Positions 51,976 through 62,562 of a DNA stretch of 64,000 bases are shown here, piece after piece (within the stretch, counting starts at the first letter, position 1; each line of letters starts with the position of its first letter). This DNA is from Smittia aterrima. Taxonomy: Eukaryota > Arthropoda > Insecta > Diptera > Chironomidae. Below the pieces are notes generated by a model. That model was given only the letters and a program-made list of their open reading frames with translations, had not been told where the DNA came from and did no database searches. Where the stretch lies: assembly GCA_033063855.1 (NCBI GenBank), contig CP093829.1, positions 7,202,243 through 7,266,242 of the forward strand. The letters run 5' to 3'. Made by a program: the position numbers and the translations under genes.

Positions 51976-52500
51976 TTTCTTAGTGGAGCTCGGTGATGGG
52001 CTTTTCTCCGTAATCTTTATCTAAAAGGAAAAAAGAATTCAAATGAAAGATTCCAAAAGGAAAAATAATGCGAGCTGGTGATGTTACCTCTTTGAACGTT
52101 CAGAACGAAATGAGACAAGTAATAATATTTTTTTTTCTTTTATTTGAACTCTTATTAGAAGACGAATCCATTTGCAAAGTACAAAACTTCTAATCTCAAG
52201 AACAATTGTTATAAAATAAAAATAAAATGACGTAGTTGCAGGCTGCTAACCAAAAAATTTACTTCAAGGAGATTATTGAACATGAATTCGGTGGTCAAAA
52301 CGAATTTGCACATTTGTTATTATTTTGATTGTCATTCCAATACATTTTAGACTGCAATTGATTTTGTTAATAAAGTTCTTCTAACAAGACAAGTCGAAGA
52401 AGATTCAGGATGAAATCGAGCTGGAGGGAAAGAATTTAATTTTTTAATAAAATCTTTATTTTTGATTAAATCAAATGTTTTTTAATTTAAATAATCTCGA

Positions 52501-53988
52501 TTACTGTATTTCCAGCGAAATATAATTGTCGGTCATAATTTCTTCAATTTCCTTTCTGTCAACTCCGATCAATTCACCAACTCTCAATTTTTCAAACTTT
52601 CTTTTCAATGATTTCAACAATATAAAGTTTTCCTCATCGATTGAGTCGAGTGTGAGGCGACTTATTTTTGGCATTGAATCTAAAAGAAATTTTAGAGTGA
52701 CCGCGGTATTACTATTAATCAAAGTCAGTTCAGTGATTGAGGTTGATACTTTTTTTGGAACTTCATTCTTATTACAATATATGAGAGTGAGATTATTCAG
52801 CTTTCGCATTGTCATGATGACGTCGAAAGTTTCTCGCTCTATATCGAGTGCTGGGAACATCAAGTTTTCGAGATAATCGCTTTGTGACTTAAGGAAGTTA
52901 TGAAAGTTGGTGTAAATTTCAGTCTCTATGAAAACTCCTACTGTCAAACTCTTGAGCTTGAATTTAAACTGTTTCCAAGATTCATCTTCGAATAATTCAT
53001 CTAAGATTGCTGAAGAAAGATGAAGATTTGTTAGTTTGTCAAAGTTCCCCAACATTTTTGTTAAAACATCTTTGCTAATTTTTCCGGAAACGTCTCTTAA
53101 ATCAAGTTCTTCTATTGCTACAGAGTTTAATAAAAAACTTGCCAAAGTGTCGCTAAAGCTGTTAACGCATTTATGAAACATTAGAACTTTTTTCAGCTTT
53201 GGAAACATTAATGCTTTGAAAGATTTAATCACTGAAGATGAATCTTCAAATGGAAGTCGCCAAATTCCGCCAAAGTCCGTAACAGAAATGCTTTCTACTG
53301 ATGGTTCGATTGCTGATAGAAATCTCCACAAATCGAGTTGATTTCTAAAATAAACGTTTCGGAGTGAAACATTTTTCCATTCGTGAGCCCTACTATTAAA
53401 AAATTCAAGTTCTGAATTGGTCACATAGTCGTCGTCGAATTTTCTAAGATTTTCATCTTCCATCTTCACTGAGGTTCGTTTGATTTCAATATTCTGATAA
53501 AATCTTGAGCTGTTCTTTAGCAAACTGTGATCTTCCGAATGAATTTTATTAAATTTCATTAGAAATTTCGACGACGTGATGATGTTGTAGCCATTTTGAT
53601 GGGGTGAAATCGTAATCAAATCTTCAGCTTTTAAATGTTTAAAAATTGTCTTGAGTTTATCGTCAAAAACAACTTTAATGTCCTTCATGAGAAGTTTCGA
53701 GGAAGCGATGAAATTGTAATAACTTGGGCTCACTTCTGAAGCTGCTATCAAATCTTTGCCTTTGAAATGTCGAAAAATCATTTGGGGGATGTCCAGAAAA
53801 CGTGAGAAATATTCCAAAGGATCGATGTTAGTCATCACCTCAGATAATTTAATGATTTTCTTGTTCGGCTTTCCATTTAAAACTTCTGATTTATCCTCTG
53901 CTTTGTTATTTACGATTGGAACTTCAATCGAAGCTTTTCGCTTCAATGACATTTTCTTATTCGAGGTCGGTGATGGGCTTTTCTCCAT
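52501..53988 (-). CDS. F-box/LRR-like protein, array B copy 4
   Basis: Single exon, 495 codons. Tail shortened (VNNKAEDKSEVLNGKPNKK), F-box (IDPLEYFSRFLDIPQMIFRH, GKDLIAASEVSPSYYNF), second module (HLKAEDLITISPHQNGYN) and leucine-rich region (FPKLKKVLMFHKCVNSFSD, GGIWRLPFEDS). It ends MTDNYISLEIQ, a few residues short of the family end IIEII, because a CAG TAA replaces the usual run; this small truncation is unlikely to matter. The leader intron (reverse of GTTACCTCTTTGAATGTTCA) is at about 54,060, and a partial upstream module (AATTCTTATTAGAAGATAAT reversed) at about 54,125. It is the outermost gene of array B, next to the right 47-bp repeat. Confidence 0.85.
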   Translation of the reverse strand: MEKSPSPTSNKKMSLKRKASIEVPIVNNKAEDKSEVLNGKPNKKIIKLSEVMTNIDPLEYFSRFLDIPQMIFRHFKGKDLIAASEVSPSYYNFIASSKLLMKDIKVVFDDKLKTIFKHLKAEDLITISPHQNGYNIITSSKFLMKFNKIHSEDHSLLKNSSRFYQNIEIKRTSVKMEDENLRKFDDDYVTNSELEFFNSRAHEWKNVSLRNVYFRNQLDLWRFLSAIEPSVESISVTDFGGIWRLPFEDSSSVIKSFKALMFPKLKKVLMFHKCVNSFSDTLASFLLNSVAIEELDLRDVSGKISKDVLTKMLGNFDKLTNLHLSSAILDELFEDESWKQFKFKLKSLTVGVFIETEIYTNFHNFLKSQSDYLENLMFPALDIERETFDVIMTMRKLNNLTLIYCNKNEVPKKVSTSITELTLINSNTAVTLKFLLDSMPKISRLTLDSIDEENFILLKSLKRKFEKLRVGELIGVDRKEIEEIMTDNYISLEIQ

Positions 53989-54289
53989 AATTTTTTATCT
54001 AAAAGGAAAATAGAATTCAAATGAAAGATTCCGGAAGGAAAAATATTGTGAGCTAGTGATGTTACCTCTTTGAATGTTCAGAACGAAATGAGACAAGCGG
54101 TAGCAAAAGTTTTATTTATTAACTCCTCGAATTCTTATTAGAAGATAATTCTAAGATTTGATAAATGTCGAACCTGAGTCAAGTAGACACGACAATTAAA
54201 TCCAAACAATTTAATATTCTAGTTTTCTAACGTACCGCGTCATGTTTGAATGAGATTACAAGATACAAAAAGCATTTTTAATAAATTTA

Positions 54290-54336
54290 TGTAATTTTCT
54301 TCAACTCATTTTCATCAGGCAATCGTAAACAAAAAA
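54290..54336 (+). repeat. Right 47-bp direct repeat bracketing array B
   Basis: Partner of 40,936-40,982, same direction, two mismatches near its left end. It lies 35 bp upstream of the start codon of the RSF1-like gene, so it is probably part of that gene's promoter or 5' UTR, and the left copy may be a displaced duplicate. Confidence 0.9.
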
Positions 54337-54371
54337 CTGCGTGAAAATAAATATTTCGTTTTGTGAGAGAA

Positions 54372-55395
54372 ATGACGGAAACAGAACAAAATACTTCCGC
54401 TGTGAAGGAAGAGGTTGAAGAATCGGTTTACTCAGATCCAAATGGTAAATTTAGTTAAAGCGAAAAGAGTTTATTTCATTAATAAAATGAATTTTCGATT
54501 TCAGTTGCGATTATTATTTCTTTCGTGAACCAGTTCGGATCGTTGGTGTTTGCAGATAAACCTCCAGTGATGTCTGACTTGATGGAATGGATTAGCAATA
54601 CAGATGAAGGTAAGTTTCATTCAAAAACATTAAAAAAATATTTGACAACAATTTTCATTTTTAGTTTCGCCAGAGTTGCAAGATATCCACGTAAAATTAT
54701 TGCGAAAGCTAAAGAAATCAGTGAATCCTGAGAAGTGGGAGAAGGCAATCATCAAGTTCTGCTACTTCTACGGCGGTCCCGACGATGCATTTGAAATTGA
54801 ACGATATGGATACTTACATTCGAGCCTTGCAGTTAAGCTTAGAGTTCTAAAGAATCTTTTGGAAGGACAATTCGATGTAAATGTAAAGTTTAAGAGTCTC
54901 GTTAATGCAAAGCCGAGTCAGGAACTTCGTTTGGAACCTTTTGGAAAGGACAAAGATGGAAACGTTTATTACATTCAAGTCGACGAGAAAGCAAATATTA
55001 AAGTTTATCAGGAGAACCAAGACGAAGAGTCGTGGACGGTTGTTGCTTCAAATCGTGACGAACTCGCAAAGTTGATTGAAGAGCTGAAAGGAAATCGCCC
55101 AATTCGTCCTTTATCAAAAGATCTGATCGATGAAGATTCATCCAGCAACAGTCGACCATCTGACAAAGAAGAAAAAGTAGAAGAGAAAAAAGAAGAACAA
55201 GAATACAGTATTGGCAAAGCATCCCAGGAATTCCCTCTCAAGCAGACGATAAGACTGATCAAAAAGCCTGAAGTCACGAGTGAGCCAGAAACTAAGGAAG
55301 AGGAGGAACAAGAAGACGAACCAGAAGCTGCTGATGACGAGAAAGAACTTGAGATCCAAGAGCGAGCGATTCAAAAGAAACGAAGGCGCAAGTGA
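54372..55395 (+). CDS. RSF1 N-terminal-domain protein (remodeling and spacing factor 1-like), short form
   Basis: Three exons, 54372-54444, 54505-54609 and 54665-55395, phases 1 and 1, about 302 residues. After an acidic start (MTETEQNTSAVKEEVEESVY) comes the DDT/WHIM-like region of RSF1: AIIISFVNQFGSLVFADKPP, LQDIHVKLLRKLKKSVNPEK, WEKAIIKFCYFYGG, then ERYGYLHSSLAVKLRVLKNL, LEGQFDVNVKFKSLVNAKPS and LEPFGKDKDGNVYYIQVD, which follow human RSF1 segment by segment. RSF1 pairs with the ISWI ATPase SNF2H to space nucleosomes. The tail is acidic and ends in a basic cluster (AIQKKRRRK). The PHD finger and the remaining >1,000 residues of RSF1 are absent; the frame closes with TGA at 55,393-55,395. 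A longer splice form using a GTGACG donor just before the stop cannot be ruled out. Confidence 0.82.
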
Positions 55396-55934
55396 CGAAA
55401 GTGTTACTAAGTTTTTTTTTCTTAAGTTCAAGAGATCATCGTAAATTATGATAATTCTTCCTAATCTACGAACAACTTTTAATTAATTTTAACAAAATTT
55501 ATTTTTAAGAACGAAGAAGCATGAATAAAGAGAGTTTGGTGAGAAGAGAGAATTTTATGTTTTAATTGCGTGTTGCCTGATGACTTTGTCTAAAAAATGA
55601 AACAAAAGTACTGATCAAGGCCAACAGCAGAGTTCTTGGCCACATGAATTGCAGTTTTTAATTAAATAAATTCAATCGGTTTAAGATCAACAAAAGTTTA
55701 ATTCGATTCGTCAACATAAACTCAACATCTTCATGAATTATAAATTCAGTGAAGCTCCTCTCTGAGATTAGAGAGAAAAAGACAAAAAAAAAATCGATTT
55801 CAAGAAATCATTTGCGGAAAATTGTTCGTGGAAATTCACAGTGAATTAAATGGTTTCAGCTTATCTCAGCAAGTTCATTTGTTGATCAAACGTAGAAGAA
55901 ATAGTGTTTAAGTGATAAAGTTGTGAAATATTTC
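55396..55934. other. RSF1-like 3' UTR and spacer
   Basis: About 540 bp of AT-rich sequence with possible polyadenylation signals (AATAAA at 55,523 and 55,665). No coding frame is convincing. Confidence 0.5.
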
Positions 55935-56112
55935 ATGGAAAGCAGCAGTTTCAATTTAGAGAAGAAAATCAATGAGTTCCTCGAAAATTTTAACCAAACA
56001 GCGAACAATGCAATTGACGTTGAAGATGAGCTGTTGTTCGACGAGAATGGACTGACGACGACATCGAGAAGTCGAAACAAATTCATGATGGACGAGGGAT
56101 TGGAAATGACAG
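55935..56112 (+). CDS. Possible first coding exon of the Dbs/MCF2L-like RhoGEF
   Basis: The frame MESSSFNLEKKINEFLENFN continues for 59 codons with acidic and Ser/Thr-rich composition (DVEDELLFDENGLTTTSRSR) and ends in phase 1 at ACAG|GTAATT. The next RhoGEF exon at 59,007 begins AG CGC TAT GAT after a TTACAG acceptor and is open upstream of its ATG, so joining the two keeps one frame (GLEMT / ERYDAHMSETT). If true, the gene at 57,006-58,091 is nested in this 2.9-kb intron. The link rests only on phase; the exon could instead belong to another transcript. Confidence 0.4.
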
Positions 56113-57005
56113 GTAATTGCGAATTGATAATCTAATTAATTTACATGACATTGATTCCAATGCTGCAACAAAGCTTCATTGTTCTCATTCGAGAATTGCC
56201 TTTTATGTTTGTTCCACTAAATCAAACTGCAAATTGAGAAGGCACAAGAAATGCGCATTATTGTTGATTTCCAATGAATAGAAGAGAAAAAGTTTCTTCG
56301 TTCGCCGATTGACAAGACGATTGATGTAGAAAGTTTATTGAACCGATTTCCAAAGCTCTGTGGTCGCAGATGGTGACTCATTCTCTTCTTCCGATTTGAC
56401 AATGAAAAGATAATTAAGGAAGTGAATTGAATAAAGTTCTTTACATTTGTAAAGAAGAAGTTTAGTTTCACCGTTAACTCGATTAATTCAGTTTTTAAGT
56501 GCTCAAGTGTAGTTGAAGTGAACAACGTGTATTCGAATCGATTATTTATTAAAGTGCTAGGGACTGCTCACATATCATGTAGCTCAAGTGAATTAGATTA
56601 GCTCCTAACAAGTGATTGTTAAAGAAAATTGAATGAAATTAAAGAAAATTCTCTTAACTGTCGAGTTGAAGGAGTTTGGGGAGGGAAAATGCAAATTTTC
56701 TTTCTACAAACTCCTCGAACAGACCCTGGAGAAGCTTTAGGAAAATTGCAATGCGGGGGAAAATAAATGAAAATGAGAGAAAGGTGAAAAGATGGATCAA
56801 AACAGAGAGCGAAGTGCTTGTTTGTGTTAGTGTGGTGAAAAGAAAAGTCAGAAACATTTTTTGTAAACATTGCGAATTGCCGAGAGAAAAAATTAAAATT
56901 ATCGATTAAAACGTGACAATTAATGAAAACAAAGCTTAAGTAGACAAGAAGGCATCTTCGTTTAGTGATCGATAATCAAGTACAGTAACAAATCCTTCGG
57001 AAAAC

Positions 57006-58091
57006 ATGAATTCGGAGAGTCGCGACGATTCCAATTCGGAAAGTTTGAATGAAGAAATTCCACTAAAATCGAGACGAACAAAGGCAAGAGAAACTACTCA
57101 GACATAATGTCGACCGTCTAGTTGAATAATTGAATTTATTTTAGCATCAAAAGCAAAGAACAGGAAAAGTTCAAGCTGAGACAGGAAACGCAATCAACGA
57201 AGACAACAAAAGGGAAAAAGTAAATTCGTCAAACATCTTTCTTCGATTTTCTTAATAATTTTGCAATATTTTTAGAACGAGAAATGTAGAGACAAAGACA
57301 AGTTTAACAAAGATTATTCACAAATGACATTGGAAACATCAGCAGCTGAGGTTGAGGAACGACTGAAAGGAGGATGTGAATGCAAAGTTAGTTGCTTTGA
57401 AGGATTTGATCCTGAAGCGATTTACAAGCATCGATTGAATGTTGCTGAACTGACAAAGAACGAGCAAGACTTTTATTTGATGGGAATCGTCAGAGCATGT
57501 CTGATGGACACAAGTGATCGAGGAGTCAAACGTCAGCGCAAGCGGTCGTCGTACACTTACTATGGCAGAAAAGTGTGTCTCTTCGCTTTTCTTTACCTCG
57601 AGAACACCACAATCTATCAACTGAAGAAAATACGAAGTCACGTCATGAAACACGGAGTCGTCGCCATTCAACATGGAAATTCACATAAAATTCCTCACAA
57701 CGCGTTCTCACTCGACCTCTATAAGAGGGTAGAGAATTTCCTTCGAGGCTATTTAAAGACTGAGAAACACTTGTCGGGAAAATCGATTGTACTCAATCAC
57801 CCGCTTTCACAAGTGTACAAGCAGTATAGAGAATTTGACAAGGATTCAAAACAATTCATGGGTTTCTCGACGTTTCGAACATTCTTCAAGAAGCAATTCC
57901 CACACGTGCGCCTGTCAACATCAAAGCTACAAGCTTCAAGCTCACACAAGCAGCATCAAATTGCCGAGGAGATCATTAAAGACGATGATTTCATCCCGGA
58001 CGATCTCGGCTACTCGAACACAGACGATCTAATCTATTATGACGAAGAGATTTCTCACGAGGAGGAGATTGAATGCAAAGTTGAATTCTAA
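57006..58091 (+). CDS. Uncharacterised Cys/Lys-rich protein, possibly transposon-derived
   Basis: Best model: exons 57006-57083, 57145-57219 and 57276-58091, about 322 residues; the main exon alone gives 255 codons from the ATG at 57,324. The N-terminus is charged (MNSESRDDSNSESLNEEIPL). The core has GGCECKVSCFEGFDPEAIYK, then KRSSYTYYGRKVCLFAFLYL, LKKIRSHVMKHGVVAIQHGN and FRTFFKKQFPHVRLST, and the C-terminus is acidic. The pattern of a CxCxxxC cluster followed by a G+xVC..aFL.L....l.klk.h...hG block resembles uncharacterised invertebrate proteins often linked to transposons; I cannot name the family. The first intron needs a GC donor (AAG|GCAAGA). It lies on the same strand inside the suspected first intron of the RhoGEF. 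Confidence 0.6.
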
Positions 58092-59006
58092 GTACTTTTT
58101 GCTCTCTGTTTACACACTGCTATTTGTCAGTGACTAATGGGAGCGATTTGTTAAAAATAAATACTTTTCTCAATGATACGCGCCACTTCCCAAAATTCTC
58201 TTTAAAAAACATTTGAATAAAGAAAAGTTTTGCTTTCGTCACCAACCCTGAAACTCGTCTGATTACTCAAGTTTTATTTTCGCTCTCAGTCAATAATCTG
58301 CATCACAAAGTCTGAGCATTAATTTATATTCCAAGAACAGAACAAAAGGCTAGTCAAGTTTGTTATCATAAGTGAATTTCCCTTCGCCACAATAATTTTC
58401 GTTTCGTTGTGACTTTTCACATTTTCCGTTTTTCTCTCGGGCATCGCTGAAAGATGAATAAAGTAAATTCGAGACAGTTCTGCAATTGTGTAAGTTTGAG
58501 CAGCTGATTTTCGGGTTTTCGCTGAACAGAGACGTAAAATAAATTTCGCATTTAATTATTGGCCTTAATCCTCCTTCTGTGGTCTCAACAGTGAAAGGAA
58601 GTGCATAAAGTTTAACGACAAGAAGCTCTCTCTAGTTAATCAAGTGAAGGCTGAATTTATTTGCTTTTATTTACAATCATGAAACAATCCCCCACATCAT
58701 TTATCAACTGGCTCAGTTGAAGCCAGAGAGTTAAAGTGAATTGTATCCAATTAGAACTCGGTCGCTATTTGATAAATGTCATGGTTAAAAAAAAGAATTG
58801 AAATGCCATCCGGCTTATGTGGAAATGTGCGAATGTTTCCCGAAAATATCAGAAATATTCATTCATGCATAAATGTCGAGCATTATACAACAAATTTTAC
58901 CTTCTTATCGCCTTCGAGCGTGATAACAGCGGAGGCGCGCAATGAATACAAAAATGATTTTGTTGACACTAATTTTTATCTTCCCTCAACTCGTGGTTCA
59001 TTACAG
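58092..59006. other. Spacer before the Sec14 exon
   Basis: About 900 bp. The left end should be 3' UTR of the preceding gene. An open frame at 58,787-59,027 runs across the 59,007 acceptor in a different frame from the Sec14 exon and has no known product, so I treat it as 5' UTR or intron. Confidence 0.45.
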
Positions 59007-62000
59007 AGCGCTATGATGCACACATGAGTGAAACGACGACGAGAAGCAACATTTACCAGCAACAAGTGTCAGTGAATAGTTCAACATCGATACAAACTGT
59101 GATCTTCAATTCAAACATGTCGACTGACGAGGCGATTCTGCAAATGAATGGTTCAGAGAGTTTGACTTCGATTCTGACACGTTCGAGCAATGGGAGTCAA
59201 CGACAGAAGACGTTAAGCGTGAGCTCTGCTGAGGAGCCGCTTTACATCTCAGATGTAGCAGATCTGCTTCATCCACAATATGCAGTTATTACAGGAGCTC
59301 GCTCGATGGACACGGGTTCGCCTCTCATAACATTTCCCGACAACAACAATTTCCATCTGTTAAGCGACCGTGACTATCAGCGATTAATTCAGTACCTGAC
59401 GGGAGTGACGTCGATGCAAGATGCTGACTTGGGATTTCAGCTTATCATTGATCGTAGAAAGAATTCATGGGCGTCTGTTAAATCAGTATTAGTTAAAATC
59501 TCGGTGAGTTAAAAGTTTTTTTCATCTCCACTGACGTTAATTGACACATTTCACTTTCAGTCTTTTTTCCCTGGAATTCTTCAATGTGTGTTTGTGATTA
59601 GACCGACTGGGTTCTTCCAGAAAGCCATATCTGAAGTCAGTTCAAAGTTTTTCAAAGACGAGTTTCGCTTTAAAGTGATAATCTGTGCACAAATCGAAGA
59701 GCTTCATTCATTTATTCATCCATCACAACTTACAACGGATCTCGGAGGGTCTTTGTTCTACTCGCATCACGAATGGATTCAACAGAGAATTGTAAGTTTG
59801 AACCGGAATGTTTCATTAGTCTCAGTGTGTGGATGAAGTGGGCAATTCGAGATATTGAATTGGCTCTTGGATTGTTTTGTTACTTTCGTCATGTGCAGAA
59901 TTTCAATTCATTAATTGGATTGCTAAGCAGAATTTAATCAAAACAAGTGCTTGAGTGATATTTACATCATCACCGCATTACTCCGCTTGGAGCAATTGAG
60001 CGGTGTATTTGCATTCGAAACCACTACGATTGTATGATATCACTCCATTTCTAAAATTGCATTTTTTTTCTGTCGCTCTCTTCCGCTATCAGTCCCTAGA
60101 AAAGTTTTCTGGTCAAACGACGCTCGTGGCAAAATCTCTGGAGACATTTATGAGACAAATTCACGATACTGAGTTTCCTAATTCAGTGGAAGCGACGGAG
60201 CAGCTGTTGATTTCTCAAGGAACAGAATATTTGAAGCTTAAGGTAAAATTGAAACAAATTGTTTAACCGGATTAAGAGCTTTGTGTGTTATTCCAGGATG
60301 AGATTCTTTCGGCGGGTCGTCAAGGAGAAGAGTTGCTGGCTGAGATACGAAAGAAAACGGAATTGTGTGTGGATAGAATTGGAAATATCAGTTCGATCGA
60401 ACGGTAAGCTCTTGTAAAAAATGTGACAATTTCTTTTGTTGCTATTAATCAGATCAAAAGCTTTTAAATTGTGTTAAAGTTTAGTTGCTTTCGTGAAATT
60501 TAGCTCTGCACTGTTCCTTTATGTAATCAAGTCCTGAATCATGTCCCAAAGCTCATTTCCTCTCCGACGATTCAGCAAAGTGATCAGAACATTTGCTGAT
60601 TCATCAGAATGTAACTTCTCTTGATAATTTAGTTCTCAGTTGACTGTGATTTCTCTTAGCTTGCACTTGTTAATGTTACACGAACGTTTTCACATTAAAC
60701 ACAAGTAAACACACAGCTAACCTTTAAAGGTTCTCTCTCGTCGGAAAGATGAGAAAAGGTTTGTGAAAATCATCGCGTTGATAAAGAAGAAACTTTCAAA
60801 TCTTAATTCTTGAATGACAAAAACTTATTAATGATACATTTCCTTCAACGATCGATGGTCATTATCTCGCGATTGCTTTTCCAACGATGAAAGAACCTCA
60901 GTAAGTAATCGAATGAATCGTGTAAACACATCGTTCATCCAACATCATTTGTCAATTTAAATTGAGATTGATGACTCATTCAGACAGACTCCCACACTAC
61001 ACTCAACGTTTTGTTGTTGTTGATTTTTGCTTGCAAAAAAAAAAGCGAATTACGCGATGTTTGAATTTATAGAGAAAACATTTATTTCGTGAAACGTTAT
61101 CTTAGCTTTTTTTATTTCCCCACGGATAAAGAGTCATCAATGGGCTGTTTACCATAATTCATTTCACTCATTAACTCGAACATTTTTTTTATGTTCAAAA
61201 CGTATAATTCAAAATGAAAATCACAGTGCAGAGGCGCATCATTCAAATTTCATTGTTCAATATTTACTTTGATACTAGTCGCGATACCTCCAGGTTAATA
61301 GTACAATTGCAAGAAACCGAGTTGAGATTCGATCAATTTTACGAAGAGCATACGAGGGAGCTGAGTCGTTGCTTGGAGCTGAGAAAATTCGAGCATGATT
61401 TCCGGGAACTTCAAGTAAGTCAATTAAAAGTGTTTCTCTCTAAGACATAAGCTAACAGATTTGTTAATTGAAATTCCAGTCGCAATTTGATTCACACATA
61501 AAGAATCTCGATGAGCTGACAGAAATCGGAGACTCAGTCTCGCGAATGGATCAACTCATCGCAGAGATGAAGTCATTTGAAGAGCTTTGTCAACCTGAGC
61601 TCGATCGTGTCGATGAAGTAATGGCCAAGGGACAAAAGATAATTGAGAGTAATGACAGAAGCTCATCGAAAGACATGGTTGAGCCGAAGTGCAGTGAATT
61701 GCAACGAATCGCAAGCATATTTCATGAGAAACTCACTCGAAGGACGGAGACGCTTGTTAAAGCACGCGACTTGATGGAGCGTGTCGACAACGCAAACGAA
61801 TGGTGTGCCAAAGGCATTGATCTCCTAGCATCGCAGAGAATCGAGAACATTTCAGTTCCTCCGGAAACCGCAGAGATAAAACTTCAAGAAATTATTCAAT
61901 TTATTGAATCAGCTAACGACTTTCAATTCTTGAGTCTGCGAGAATTCGAAGAGAACTCATCACTCCTCAACCTCGAGAGCATCATCGTGTCCCAGGTGTG

Positions 62001-62562
62001 TTTAATCATTTGCTTTTACTTCTCGTTAAATATTCAAATGAAAACTTATGAGTTTCCAAAGTAAGTGCAGAAGCTTCCGGCTAACAAATCCCTTCATTAC
62101 AATGAAAGGTTCCAATCCCATTAAGCGACAAATTGAATCCATTGATCAGCTCAACATTGTAAATCGCTTTCCAGGGAAAGTTGAAATTAAGCATCATTGA
62201 GAGTGATTAATCGAATGATTTTAACTTCACGTGGAAATTGATGAAGAATTCAATTATCTGATAATCTCCGGTAAAATCACGTTCAGTTCCATTTAAAGAC
62301 GACGAAGCTTCTTTTGTTTCTAACTTCGCAATATTTCATTTCTCGTAAAAATTCATTAATTATCCTTGTCATACTCGCTCAGGTTCTACAACGGATCGAT
62401 GACGTGACATTGATGTGTGAGAAGCGGATTGTGACGTTGAAGAAATTAGCAACAAAGCCAACGAGACCAGTTCAAACTGTGACCCCTGAGCCAGCAGTTC
62501 CTTTACAACCAAACACTGGAGCGCCGTATCTTCTGAGGCATCGCAAGGGTTCAGCTCAAAGG
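59007..62562 (+). CDS. Dbs/MCF2L-type RhoGEF: Sec14 and spectrin-repeat part (gene continues past the window)
   Basis: Seven exons join in phase: 59007-59503, 59561-59791, 60093-60242, 60297-60403, 61294-61414, 61480-61995 and 62383-62562, giving 600 codons. First comes a Sec14/CRAL-TRIO domain (SPLITFPDNNNFHLLSDRDY, LGFQLIIDRRKNSWASVKSV, VFVIRPTGFFQKAISEVSSK, FIHPSQLTTDLGGSLFYSHH). A spectrin-like helical region follows (LIVQLQETELRFDQFYEEHT, CLELRKFEHDFRELQ, ANEWCAKGIDLLASQ). The last exon has RIVTLKKLATKPTRPVQTVT and PEPAVP, matching the linker of MCF2L (LKKLAARQTRPVQPVAP). This order is that of Dbs/MCF2L and Plekhg4 rather than Trio. DH and PH domains, which load GTP on Rho/Cdc42, should lie to the right. 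If the upstream exon is not used, translation can start at the ATG at 59,024. Confidence 0.85.

Noticed and set aside
58787..59027. Open frame starting MPSGLCGNVRMF
   Set aside because: It ends in a different frame just inside the Sec14 exon and crosses that exon's acceptor; probably 5' UTR or intron.
59007..62562. Trio/Kalirin as the identity of the Sec14-spectrin gene
   Set aside because: The Sec14 wording and the KPTRPVQ linker agree with Dbs/MCF2L; only one to two spectrin-like repeats fit before the linker, whereas Trio has many.
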